DNA from: Alphaproteobacteria bacterium
Lineage (GTDB): Bacteria > Pseudomonadota > Alphaproteobacteria > SP197
Direction: 5' to 3'
Assembly: GCA_022822575.1 (NCBI GenBank)
Contig: JAJEBJ010000481.1
Location: 1-8,086 of the forward strand
Length of the DNA stretch: 8,086 bases
Below, in pieces: positions 1 to 6,631 of this stretch (position 1 is the first letter of the stretch; every line of letters starts with the position of its first letter). Position numbers and translations under genes: made by a program. The notes beneath the pieces were generated by a model. That model searched no databases. It had not been told where the DNA came from and saw only the letters and a list, made by a program, of their open reading frames with translations.

Positions 1-113
1 TCTTGATTGCCCCGGCCGCAAGGCCTGGCAGCGGTCCGCTCTCCGGTCGATCCGTACGCGATCAGCGGGATTCGGCGGGACGCCGCTTCGGGGCCCTTTG
101 CCGCGAGGGTGCC
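1..113 (+). other. 5' edge: possible end of an upstream gene and leader of the permease gene
   Basis: No complete gene is visible here. A TGA at 4-6 could be the stop codon of an upstream gene, for example the missing substrate-binding protein, but only one codon of that frame is in view. The permease frame is open back to a TTG at base 3. The roughly 37 residues it would add are Gly/Arg/Ala-rich and do not resemble a permease N-terminus, so this stretch is treated as intergenic leader. A purine-rich GAGGG at 105-109 is a usable ribosome-binding site for the ATG at 114. Confidence 0.35.
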
Positions 114-974
114 ATGCGCCAAACACAGTCGAATCTTCTACTCGTCATTGCGGTCATCGGGGTCTATCTCGTTTTTTCCTTCGGTCCCATCCTGTGGATG
201 ATTCTGTCGTCGCTGAAGGATCGCCAGGAACTATTCGCATGGCCGACGACGGTCATCTTCGTGCCCAACCTGTCGAGCTACGAGGCCGTGTTCGCTATCG
301 GCGACGCGGAACGCACGGCCAGCGCCATAGGACTGGTTAACGCGCTGATCACGTCGATCATCGTTTCGGTCGGGGGGACCGCGCTGGCGGTCGGGTTCGG
401 GACCCTAGCGGGGTACGCCGCGTCCCGGTTTGCCTTTCCCGGTCGCGATGACTTCATGTTCTTCGCTCTCTCGACACGGATGATCCCGCCGATCGCGGTT
501 CTCGTCTTCTACCACTACATGTTCGCCGAACTCGGTCTTTCCGACAGTGTTCTGGGCCTCGTCCTGATCACGACCTTCATCAACCTGGGCCTCGCCACCT
601 GGATCATGAAGGGGTTCTTTGACGGCGTTCCGCGCGAGGTCGAGAACGTTGCGCTGGTCAACGGCTACACCCGTCTGTACGCCTTCAGAAAGCTCGTGCT
701 GCCCATGGTTCGAGGCGGCATCGCCGCGACGGCCGGCTTCTGCTTCATCTTCGCCTGGAACGAGTTCACGTTCTCTTCAGTGCTCGCGACGACAAAGGCG
801 CAGACGCTCCCCGTGAAGATTTCGTCGGCCATGGGCGCCACCGGCATCGAGTGGGCGCAGATCTGTGCCGCCGGCGTCGTACTGATGCTGCCGGTTGCCA
901 TCTTCTTCTTCCTCATCCGCCGCTATCTCCTCATGGGCATGACCTTCGGAGTCCTGCGCGGCTCAAGGGCCTGA
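114..974 (+). CDS. ABC sugar/polyol transporter permease, MalG type
   Basis: This is an inner-membrane subunit of a carbohydrate-type ABC importer (binding-protein-dependent permease, MalG/UgpE-like), 286 aa, a normal length for the family. The chosen ATG has GAGGG just upstream and leads directly into a first hydrophobic helix (about residues 7-34). Further hydrophobic segments lie near 76-101, 114-137, 145-163, 200-222 and 247-268, consistent with six helices. TRMIPP at 121-126 is typical of MalG-type permeases. The EAA coupling loop that docks on the ATPase is at about 175-197 (EVENVALVNG...LVLP); its EAA core is divergent, but the Gly and the closing LP are kept. FAWNEF at 213-218 is another family hallmark. 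The gene ends 4 bp before the next permease. It lies first in the visible operon, ahead of the MalF-type partner, which reverses the usual MalF-MalG order. The substrate cannot be read from this subunit. Confidence 0.93.
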   Translation: MRQTQSNLLLVIAVIGVYLVFSFGPILWMILSSLKDRQELFAWPTTVIFVPNLSSYEAVFAIGDAERTASAIGLVNALITSIIVSVGGTALAVGFGTLAGYAASRFAFPGRDDFMFFALSTRMIPPIAVLVFYHYMFAELGLSDSVLGLVLITTFINLGLATWIMKGFFDGVPREVENVALVNGYTRLYAFRKLVLPMVRGGIAATAGFCFIFAWNEFTFSSVLATTKAQTLPVKISSAMGATGIEWAQICAAGVVLMLPVAIFFFLIRRYLLMGMTFGVLRGSRA

Positions 975-978
975 CATC

Positions 979-1899
979 TTGGCAGGTACCCCTCCAGGCT
1001 CGGCAAGGCGCACCGCTCCCAGGGCGGTGTCGGACCGCCTTGTATGCGGCATGTTCCTCGCGCCCACGCTTTCCATCCTTGTTCTGATGGTGGCCTATCC
1101 CTTTCTCTCCCTGCTCTACTACAGCACGCTTCGATTCTCGGTGCTGCGACCCCTTCAGGGTTCGAAGGATGTCGGCCTTCTGAACTACACCACGTTCCTT
1201 GCCGACGAAGCGATATGGCAGCGTTTCATATTCACAGGCCAGTTCGTGACGGCAACGGTCGTCGTGCAGTTTCTAATAGGATTGACGGTCGCTTATGCCT
1301 TCTCGAAGGACTTTCGCGGACGCGAAATCCTCTTCACCGTGGCATTGCTGCCCATGATGCTCTGTCCCATCGTCGTCGGATTCCTGTGGCGCTACATGTT
1401 CAATTCCGAATGGGGAATCATGAACTACCTTGTCACGCAGCTCGGATTCGCCAAGGTCGACTGGCTCGGCATTGCGGACAACGCACTGCTCGCGGTCGTT
1501 ATCGCGGACGCCTGGATGTGGACGCCTTTCGTGATCCTGCTGGCCACGGCAGCCTTCCGAGGCGTGCCGAAGGACATCCGCGAGGCGGCCGATGTCGACG
1601 GAGCCTCGCCTGCATACCAGTTCTTCCGGGTCACGCTGCCGCTGTCGATGCCGATCCTCCTGATCGCGTTCCTGCTTCGTCTCATCGACGCCTTCAAGCA
1701 AAGCGATCTCTTTCTTGCCATGACCGGGGGCGGGCCGGGTTCGGAGACGGAAACCGTGTCGTTCCGTCTCTCCAAGATCGCCTTCGGCTACTTTTACACG
1801 GGCGATGCCTCGGCGCTCGCCGTCATCCTGCTCGTCATCATCATCGGTCTTTCGCTGATCCTTGTGCGCCATCTCAATCGCCTGAGGGAACGCCAGTAG
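979..1899 (+). CDS. ABC sugar/polyol transporter permease, MalF type
   Basis: This is the second inner-membrane permease of the same importer (MalF/UgpA-like), 306 aa. It pairs with the preceding MalG-type subunit to form the translocation pore. The first helix is at about residues 24-48. Others are near 88-108, 117-139, 170-190, 223-236 and 278-297. The EAA loop is well conserved at about 202-221 (EAADVDGASPAYQFFRVTLP). MTGGGPGSETET at 248-259 is the characteristic motif of MalF-type subunits. The TTG start follows AAGGG (965-969) and lies 4 bp after the previous stop, so translational coupling is likely. An in-frame GTG at 1027 (residue 17) is an alternative start that would remove a basic, Pro-rich tail. 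A long overlapping frame on the same strand (1044-1913) gives an Arg/His-rich sequence and is not real. The next gene starts 2 bp after the stop codon. Confidence 0.93.
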   Translation: MAGTPPGSARRTAPRAVSDRLVCGMFLAPTLSILVLMVAYPFLSLLYYSTLRFSVLRPLQGSKDVGLLNYTTFLADEAIWQRFIFTGQFVTATVVVQFLIGLTVAYAFSKDFRGREILFTVALLPMMLCPIVVGFLWRYMFNSEWGIMNYLVTQLGFAKVDWLGIADNALLAVVIADAWMWTPFVILLATAAFRGVPKDIREAADVDGASPAYQFFRVTLPLSMPILLIAFLLRLIDAFKQSDLFLAMTGGGPGSETETVSFRLSKIAFGYFYTGDASALAVILLVIIIGLSLILVRHLNRLRERQ

Positions 1900-1900
1900 C

Positions 1901-2980
1901 ATGGCGCATGTGAGTCTCGAATCCCTGACGGTCCGCTTTGGCGATGTCCTGGCTGTTGATGCGGTCTCGCTTGAAATCAACGATGGTGCATTCGTCGTGT
2001 TTCTGGGACCGTCAGGTTGCGGCAAAACCACAATCCTGCGTTGCATCGCCGGCCTCGAGGCAGCCACCTCCGGCACCATCCTGTTCGACCGCGAACCTGT
2101 CGGCCACCTGGCCGCACGGGCCCGCAATGCAGCCATGGTCTTTCAGTTCGTCTCGCTGTACCCCCACATGACGGTACGTGAGAACATCGCATTTCCCTTG
2201 CGCGCCCGACGCGAGCGACGTGCCGACGTCATCCGGAAGGTGGAGCGGATTGCTGCTACGTTCGATCTCGTGGAAGTGCTGGACCGGCGACCAAGCACCC
2301 TGCCTCCCGGCACATGGCAGAAGGCCGCTCTGGCTCGCGCTGTCGTTCGGGAGCCCCGGGTGCTCCTCCTCGACGAGCCACTCTCGGCAATCGATGAGCA
2401 ATTCCGCGAAGAGATGCGTTGGGAGTTGCGACACATCCAGAAGGAGTTGGGCACGACGACGATCCACGTGACCCACGATCAACGGGAAGCGATGTCGCTT
2501 GCCGATCAGGTAGTCCTCATGCGTGACGGTCGCATCGTGCAGGCGGGGCCTCCGGCGGAGCTTTACGACGATCCCAATGACCTGTTCGCCGCCCACTTCA
2601 TCGGTTCACCCAGCATGAACCTGATCGAGGGAGCCATCGTCGACGGCAGCCTCACCGTCGGCGGCCTGCCCCTTGCTGCGCCCCAGGACGTCATGTCACG
2701 CCTGGCGAAGGCAACCGCATCCTCCGAGGTCACCGTCGGCATCCGTCCTCAGGATGTCACGCTGACCGCAGAACGCTCCGGCACCGTCATCGAAGCCGAT
2801 GTTGTCGATGTCGCAAGCTCCGGTCGGGAACGGCATGTCGAGTTCCGGCTCGGAGAGGCGGTATGCCGGGGCGTCGCGCCGAGCGAAGGAGAAATCGGTG
2901 CACGGGCCAGGTTTCGACTTGATTCCGATCGGTTGCTGTTCTTTTCCAGCACCGGTCAGCGCGTGAGGCTCGAGACATGA
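1901..2980 (+). CDS. ABC transporter ATPase with noncanonical signature motif (first of a pair)
   Basis: This is a cytoplasmic nucleotide-binding subunit of the CUT1/MalK-UgpC class, 359 aa, energising the two permeases. Visible elements are Walker A GPSGCGKT (36-43), Q-loop Gln82 (VFQFVSLYPHMTV), Walker B RVLLLDEP with Asp158 and Glu159, D-loop SAID (162-165) and switch His192. A TOBE/OB-like regulatory domain follows at about 277-355. The ABC signature, normally LSGGQ, is replaced by LPPGT at 134-138, while the following QKAALARAVV still aligns. From memory, dual-ATPase importers such as the rhizobial glycerol system (GlpS/GlpT) also have one member with an eroded signature, so this may be a family property rather than damage. 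The frame is intact and the rest of the fold is well conserved. GAGGGAA at 1884-1890 is a good ribosome-binding site. The stop overlaps the next ATG (ATGA), implying coupled, stoichiometric synthesis with the second ATPase. Confidence 0.94.
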   Translation: MAHVSLESLTVRFGDVLAVDAVSLEINDGAFVVFLGPSGCGKTTILRCIAGLEAATSGTILFDREPVGHLAARARNAAMVFQFVSLYPHMTVRENIAFPLRARRERRADVIRKVERIAATFDLVEVLDRRPSTLPPGTWQKAALARAVVREPRVLLLDEPLSAIDEQFREEMRWELRHIQKELGTTTIHVTHDQREAMSLADQVVLMRDGRIVQAGPPAELYDDPNDLFAAHFIGSPSMNLIEGAIVDGSLTVGGLPLAAPQDVMSRLAKATASSEVTVGIRPQDVTLTAERSGTVIEADVVDVASSGRERHVEFRLGEAVCRGVAPSEGEIGARARFRLDSDRLLFFSSTGQRVRLET

Positions 2981-4065
2981 CCGTCCTGCAGGCTCTCGGA
3001 CTGGTGAAGTCCTTCGGTGTCATCCGTGCGCTCGATGGCCTGGAACTGGCCGTTAGGGAGGGCGAGGTGCTTGCGCTGCTCGGTCCCACCGGGGCCGGCA
3101 AGACAACGACACTGCGGACCATCGCCGGACTTGAGACGCCGGACGAGGGCAGGGTCATCCTCGATGGCGAGGACGTAACCCCGCTTGGCGCCCGGGAACG
3201 CGATGTCGCGGTCGTATTCGAGCGGTTCAATCTGCTCTCCACGCTGTCGGTGCGGGACAACATCGCCTTTCCCCTGCGTTCTCCGGTGTATCGTCAGGAC
3301 GAGGACGAGATCGAGCGCCGCGTCGCCACGGCAGCCACAGATCTGCGCATCGACCACCTGCTTGATCGCAATACCGACCAGCTCTCGGGTGGCGAACGCC
3401 AGCGTGTGGCCATCGCTCGGGCCCTCGTGCGGCGTCCGCGGGTGTTCTTGCTTGACGAGCCGCTGAGCGCGCTGGACCTCAAGCTCCGAGAATCACTCCA
3501 GAGCGAACTCAAACGCGTACACGAGGCCTACGGTGCCACGGTCGTCTATGCGTCGCACGACTTTCCTAGTGCCGCGATGCTCGCCGATCGCATTGCATTG
3601 ATCGAAAACGGCCGGGTCGTTCAGGTCGACACGCTTTCCGGTCTGATTGCTGACCCCAGCGCCGCCACGGTGGGCCGGCTCATAGGCAGTCCTGCGATGG
3701 CCCAGTTTGCCGGACACATCGCAGACGGCCAACTGCATCTCGACGAGACCGAGGTTGCGTTCTCCTGCGATGCCCTGGGCCTTGAGACGCACCCGCGCGG
3801 CAGCGTCATTCTCGGAGTGTGGCCGGAGGACCTTGCCATCTGTGGGGCCGACAGCACAGGGTCCGTGCCCGCGCTGGTCTGGGCCACCGATTTCAGGGGC
3901 GCCGACAGGGTGATCGAGTTGCACTGTGGACCGCACCGCCTCCGCAAGGCTGTTCCCCGATCCATGTCGGTGCGACAGGGCGAACGGATCCACTTTGCGA
4001 TCAGACCGGAGCGCTGCTTCGTCTACGATGCGGCGACCGGACGCCGGCAGGACGCACGGTCATGA
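2977..4065 (+). CDS. ABC transporter ATPase with noncanonical Q-loop (second of a pair)
   Basis: This is a second, clearly different MalK/UgpC-class ATPase, 362 aa, most likely the heterodimer partner of the preceding one. Walker A is GPTGAGKT (36-43), the signature is canonical LSGGE (136-140) followed by RQRVAIARAL, and Walker B is VFLLDEP with Asp160 and Glu161. The D-loop is SALD (164-167) and the switch His is His194 (YASHD). The residue equivalent to the Q-loop glutamine is Glu82 (VVFERFNLLSTLSV). A TOBE-like C-terminal domain spans about 275-350 (VWPEDL, then FAIRPE near 340). The start ATG overlaps the previous stop by 4 bp, and its own stop overlaps the next small gene in the same way. 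The sequence shows two distinct ATPases. Their pairing as a heterodimer is inferred from adjacency, coupling and complementary motif losses. Confidence 0.94.
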   Translation: MTVLQALGLVKSFGVIRALDGLELAVREGEVLALLGPTGAGKTTTLRTIAGLETPDEGRVILDGEDVTPLGARERDVAVVFERFNLLSTLSVRDNIAFPLRSPVYRQDEDEIERRVATAATDLRIDHLLDRNTDQLSGGERQRVAIARALVRRPRVFLLDEPLSALDLKLRESLQSELKRVHEAYGATVVYASHDFPSAAMLADRIALIENGRVVQVDTLSGLIADPSAATVGRLIGSPAMAQFAGHIADGQLHLDETEVAFSCDALGLETHPRGSVILGVWPEDLAICGADSTGSVPALVWATDFRGADRVIELHCGPHRLRKAVPRSMSVRQGERIHFAIRPERCFVYDAATGRRQDARS

Positions 4066-4280
4066 CTCGCCGCATGACAAGCAGGCTCTACATGGGCGCG
4101 AATGCCTTCATACTCGGTGGGTTCGTGGCCCTGTGCCAGCCCGTCTCGGTGTGGCTCTATAGTGCGGGTTTTCCGGTCCTGGTCGCCGGCGTCGTGCTGC
4201 ACATCGTTCTCGACCACGTCCCCGTGAAGCACGACGGCGGTGACGATGGTCCGGGCTCCGGCGCCGGTGCCGGCGTCTGA
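4062..4280 (+). CDS. Small two-helix membrane protein encoded within the transporter-kinase operon
   Basis: This 72-aa protein starts at an ATG overlapping the stop of the second ATPase (ATGA), the same coupling used elsewhere in the operon. It has a basic N-terminus (MTRRMTSRLY), a hydrophobic helix at about 12-28, a short turn, a second helix at about 31-51 and a polar Gly/Asp-rich tail (about 57-72). The positive-inside rule suggests that the N-terminus, and therefore also the tail, faces the cytoplasm. I do not recognise a family with confidence. Small membrane proteins do sit among transporter genes in related operons; from memory, the rhizobial glycerol ABC operon has GlpU. An accessory or stabilising role for the permease complex is plausible but is inference. 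The operon position and coupled start support a real gene despite its small size. Confidence 0.72.
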   Translation: MTRRMTSRLYMGANAFILGGFVALCQPVSVWLYSAGFPVLVAGVVLHIVLDHVPVKHDGGDDGPGSGAGAGV

Positions 4281-4307
4281 GACGGACATTTCAGACCGGA
4301 GGGAGTC

Positions 4308-5309
4308 ATGAAGGGCAAGAAGATCATCAATTCGCCGGAAATGCTTGTGCCCGAGATCATGGAGGGCCTCGTGCTGGCCTCCCATGACCAACTGCATCCC
4401 GTCCCGGGCGCAACGGCCTTGATGCGCAACGACATGCCGGAAGACAAGGTGGCCCTCCTCATTGGCGGCGGTTCGGGACACGAGCCGATGTACACTGCCT
4501 TCGTCGGCGACGGGCTTGCTGATGTCTCGGTACTGGGCAACATCTTCGCCGCGCCAACGCCCGACAACATCCTGGAGGCCACGCGGGCCGTGCATCGCGG
4601 CAGCGGCGTCCTCTATGTCTACGGCAACTACGCGGGCGACAACATGAACTTCGACATTGCCGCGGAGCTGGCCCAAGCCGAGGGAATCGAAACGCGCACC
4701 GTGCGGGTGATGGACGATGTCGCGGTGGCGCGCCATGAAGACCGACGCGGCATTGCGGGAGCATTCTACCAGGTCAAGGTCGCCGGCTCGGCGTGCCGCG
4801 AGGCCAGCAGCCTTGCGGAGGCCGCTGCCGTCGTCGAGCACGCGCGGGCCAACCTCCGCACAATCGGCGTTGCCGTTCGCGCCGGTTCTCTTCCGGGGAC
4901 CGGAAAGCTCACCTTCGAGCTTGCCGATGACGAAATCGAGATCGGCATGGGCGCTCATGGCGAACCCGGCGTCGAGCGTCGCAAACTGCCGCTCGCCGAA
5001 AATCTGGCCCGTGAAATGACCCGGCTGGTGGTCGAGGATCTTCCGTTTCGAGACGGCGATGAGGTGGCCCTGCTTCTCAACAACCTCGGATCGAGCACCC
5101 TGATGGAATTGATGATCGTCAACCGGACCATCCGTTCCGTCCTTGGCGATGCCGGGATCTCGGTCCGACGGACTGACAGTGGGCCCTATCTGACCTGTCA
5201 GGAGATGGCCGGGTTCTCGATGACCCTTCTGCGGCTCGATGATTCGCTGACGCATCACCTCGAGGCGCCGTGCTGCTCCCTCGGCTTCACCCAGAGCGTC
5301 GGAACGTGA
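4308..5309 (+). CDS. dhaK: Dihydroxyacetone kinase-type subunit DhaK (ketose-binding subunit)
   Basis: This cytoplasmic kinase subunit covalently binds a short ketose such as dihydroxyacetone and presents its terminal hydroxyl for phosphorylation by DhaL. At 333 aa it is the length of a free-standing DhaK rather than a fused DhaK-DhaL enzyme. Active-site elements match the E. coli protein: GGGSGHEP with His58 (E. coli His56), NYAGD with Asp111 (Asp109), and GMGAHGEPG with His217, the residue that forms the hemiaminal with the ketone (His218). APTPDN at 82-87 is also a family motif. A strong ribosome-binding site, GGAGGGA (4298-4304), fixes the ATG. The gene lies 27 bp after the small membrane protein and overlaps dhaL by 4 bp. 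Homologues act on dihydroxyacetone, but related DhaK-type kinases phosphorylate erythrulose or apulose, so the substrate is open. Confidence 0.95.
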   Translation: MKGKKIINSPEMLVPEIMEGLVLASHDQLHPVPGATALMRNDMPEDKVALLIGGGSGHEPMYTAFVGDGLADVSVLGNIFAAPTPDNILEATRAVHRGSGVLYVYGNYAGDNMNFDIAAELAQAEGIETRTVRVMDDVAVARHEDRRGIAGAFYQVKVAGSACREASSLAEAAAVVEHARANLRTIGVAVRAGSLPGTGKLTFELADDEIEIGMGAHGEPGVERRKLPLAENLAREMTRLVVEDLPFRDGDEVALLLNNLGSSTLMELMIVNRTIRSVLGDAGISVRRTDSGPYLTCQEMAGFSMTLLRLDDSLTHHLEAPCCSLGFTQSVGT

Positions 5310-5926
5310 GCACACGCGATGACATGAAGGCACGCCTGCAGGCAGGCTGCGCCGCCATTGTTGCGGCTGAGGAACAGCTGACCGACGCCGACAGGGCGAT
5401 CGGTGACGGGGATCACGGCATGGGCATGGCTCGCGGCTTCCTGGCCGCGCAGGAAGCACTCGACACCAAGCCTGCCGAGAGCGTTGCGGACCTGTTCCGG
5501 ATTGTCGGCATGACCGTCCTGTCGACCTCGGGCGGCGCCTCCGGCGCCATCTTCGGCACCTTCTTCATCAGCGCAGCCGGCTCCCTGAAGGACGATCAGA
5601 TCGACAAGGATGCACTTGTCGCAGCACTCGAAAACGGGCTGGTCTCGATCAAGTCCCGGGGTGGCGCCAGCGAAGGAGACAAGACAGTGATCGATGCGCT
5701 CGCGCCAGCCATCGAGCACGCCAGGGAAGCCAGCGACGATCTTCAGCGAGTGCTCGACGCCGCGGCGGAAGGGGCCCGCGTGGGCGTCGAGGCAACCCGC
5801 GCCATGCGAGGCGCGGCCGGAAAGGCCCGCTCGCTCGGTGACCGGGCCATAGGCCATGTCGATCCGGGCGCGCTATCCCTCAAGATGTTTCTTTCTGCCT
5901 TTGCCCGTCCCGGAATGCCCGGCTGA
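5306..5926 (+). CDS. dhaL: Dihydroxyacetone kinase-type subunit DhaL (nucleotide-binding subunit)
   Basis: This is the nucleotide-binding subunit that transfers the phosphoryl group to the ketose held by DhaK, 206 aa, typical for a separate DhaL. The Mg-binding Asp cluster is intact (DADRAIGDGDHG, with Asp29, Asp34 and Asp36). Phosphate-contacting SGGASGAIFG (75-84), GDKTVIDALAPA (124-135) and LGDRAIGHVDPGA (177-189) match the all-helical DhaL fold. The GTG at 5306 is chosen because it overlaps the dhaK stop as GTGA and gives an N-terminus of the right length; an upstream frame extension to 5270 adds unrelated residues. No DhaM follows: the next 184 bp hold no gene and the next gene is on the other strand. 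Whether this DhaL exchanges free ATP or needs a PTS donor encoded elsewhere cannot be settled from the sequence. Confidence 0.95.
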   Translation: MSTRDDMKARLQAGCAAIVAAEEQLTDADRAIGDGDHGMGMARGFLAAQEALDTKPAESVADLFRIVGMTVLSTSGGASGAIFGTFFISAAGSLKDDQIDKDALVAALENGLVSIKSRGGASEGDKTVIDALAPAIEHAREASDDLQRVLDAAAEGARVGVEATRAMRGAAGKARSLGDRAIGHVDPGALSLKMFLSAFARPGMPG

Positions 5927-6110
5927 CAGCCTGGGTGCACCACATCGAATGTCTGCCGAGAATTCTCGTGCCTGAACATTGGCGGCACGGAACTCCAAAA
6001 GGCTACGCTCGCCTGGACGACGGACATCGACATCTCATCCTGCACACCGCAAAGGGCAGAGCCGGAAGTGCAAACGTCCGGCGTCCACAGACCGAACTCT
6101 TGGCAGCGCG
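5927..6110. other. Convergent intergenic region between dhaL and the Cache gene
   Basis: No gene is supported in these 184 bp; the open frame at 5935-6123 has no family resemblance and no good ribosome-binding site. The region holds several short symmetric elements: GGTGCACC at 5934-5941, a 12-bp palindrome CGAGAATTCTCG at 5957-5968, and a GCCGGA/TCCGGC inverted repeat at 6061-6082. None is a convincing intrinsic terminator with a T tract, although transcription from both sides should end here. Confidence 0.6.
6061..6082 (-). terminator. Weak hairpin downstream of the Cache gene
   Basis: GCCGGA and TCCGGC form a 6-bp GC-rich stem around a 10-nt loop, 28 bp beyond the stop of the minus-strand Cache gene. 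On the minus strand it is followed by TCTGCCCTTTG, a poor T tract. It may act as a transcription end, but the stem is short and the loop long, so this is a tentative call. Confidence 0.25.
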
Positions 6111-6584
6111 TCAGGGCTTGTAGATGCCCACGCCGAAGTGGTGGTCGTCATGCAACACCATCCAGGTCGATTTTTGCTCGACCTCTCCTGTGGCCGGGTT
6201 CATCCACTTGTAGTCCACCCAGGTTCCGCCCACCGAGGCCGTCTGCTGCATCTCCAAGCCGAATTGCTTGCCGTCGACATCCGTGAAACTCGAATACGTC
6301 CTTCCCAGAAGCGCGGGGTCGACGCCGTGGGCCACCAGCCAGCCATCAGGCCCATAGACGAAGATGTAAAGATCGCGGTCCAGGAACTCCGGAGCCGGAT
6401 CAGTGTTGAACTTGGCCAGCGCCGCCTCGGGGCCCATCTCGTCGTAGTAGGCGATGGCGCGCGACACCATGTCCTGCGCCTCCTCGGGGGTGCCGCGGTC
6501 GTCGCTTGCCGCAGCAGGCGCCGCGAACGCCAGGAACGGCGCAACGGCAAGGATCAGAAAGTGGTGGATCGTCTTCTTGGTCAT
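6111..6584 (-). CDS. Secreted single-Cache-domain protein
   Basis: This 157-aa protein has a signal peptide (MTKKTIHHF..., hydrophobic core about 9-20, likely cleavage after AAPAAA near residue 27), so it should be periplasmic. The mature part is almost entirely one Cache-type ligand-binding domain. A helix carries AIAYYDEMGPEAALAKFN (43-60). It is followed by DLYIFVYGPDGWLVAHGVDP (71-90), LLGRTY (92-97), DVDGKQF (102-108), GGTWVDYKWMNPATGEVE (119-136) and the closing GVGIYKP, the pattern of stand-alone sCache_2 proteins. There is no transmembrane anchor beyond the signal peptide and no signalling domain, so it is not itself a chemoreceptor or kinase. It probably binds a small molecule and either presents it to a partner or buffers it; ligand and partner are unknown. 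The ATG is set by the signal peptide and by AGGAGAA at 6591-6597. An upstream extension of the same frame is not needed. Confidence 0.88.
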   Translation of the reverse strand: MTKKTIHHFLILAVAPFLAFAAPAAASDDRGTPEEAQDMVSRAIAYYDEMGPEAALAKFNTDPAPEFLDRDLYIFVYGPDGWLVAHGVDPALLGRTYSSFTDVDGKQFGLEMQQTASVGGTWVDYKWMNPATGEVEQKSTWMVLHDDHHFGVGIYKP

Positions 6585-6631
6585 ACTCTGTTCTCCTGGA
6601 ATGCCACGTACTGCCGTATGGCGAATGCGCC

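Noticed and set aside
3..113. N-terminal extension of the first permease to a TTG at base 3
   Set aside because: The extra residues are not permease-like, and the ATG at 114 has a ribosome-binding site and begins at the expected place before the first helix.
1044..1913. A 289-codon plus-strand frame overlapping the MalF-type permease
   Set aside because: The alternative frame at 979-1899 encodes the EAA loop and GGGPG motif of a permease; this one is Arg/His/Pro-rich without membrane helices.
1273..2136. A 287-codon minus-strand frame across the MalF-type permease and ATPase 1
   Set aside because: Antisense to clearly identified genes, with a low-complexity Arg/Asp/Glu-rich product and no plausible ribosome-binding site.
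2314..2328. Frameshift or sequencing error as the explanation for LPPGT in ATPase 1
   Set aside because: The surrounding reading frame aligns on both sides without insertion or deletion, so it looks like real substitution.
4023..5459. A 478-codon open frame on the minus strand opposite dhaK/dhaL
   Set aside because: It lies antisense to two genes with intact catalytic motifs, its product is His/Arg/Gly-rich with no domain pattern, and long antisense frames are expected in GC-rich DNA.
5968..5989. GTGCC/GGCAC hairpin as a terminator for the dhaKL operon
   Set aside because: Only a 5-bp stem with an 11-nt loop and no T tract; not distinguishable from chance.
5935..6123. Small plus-strand frame in the convergent gap
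   Set aside because: No good ribosome-binding site and no recognisable pattern, and it runs into the end of the opposing Cache gene.
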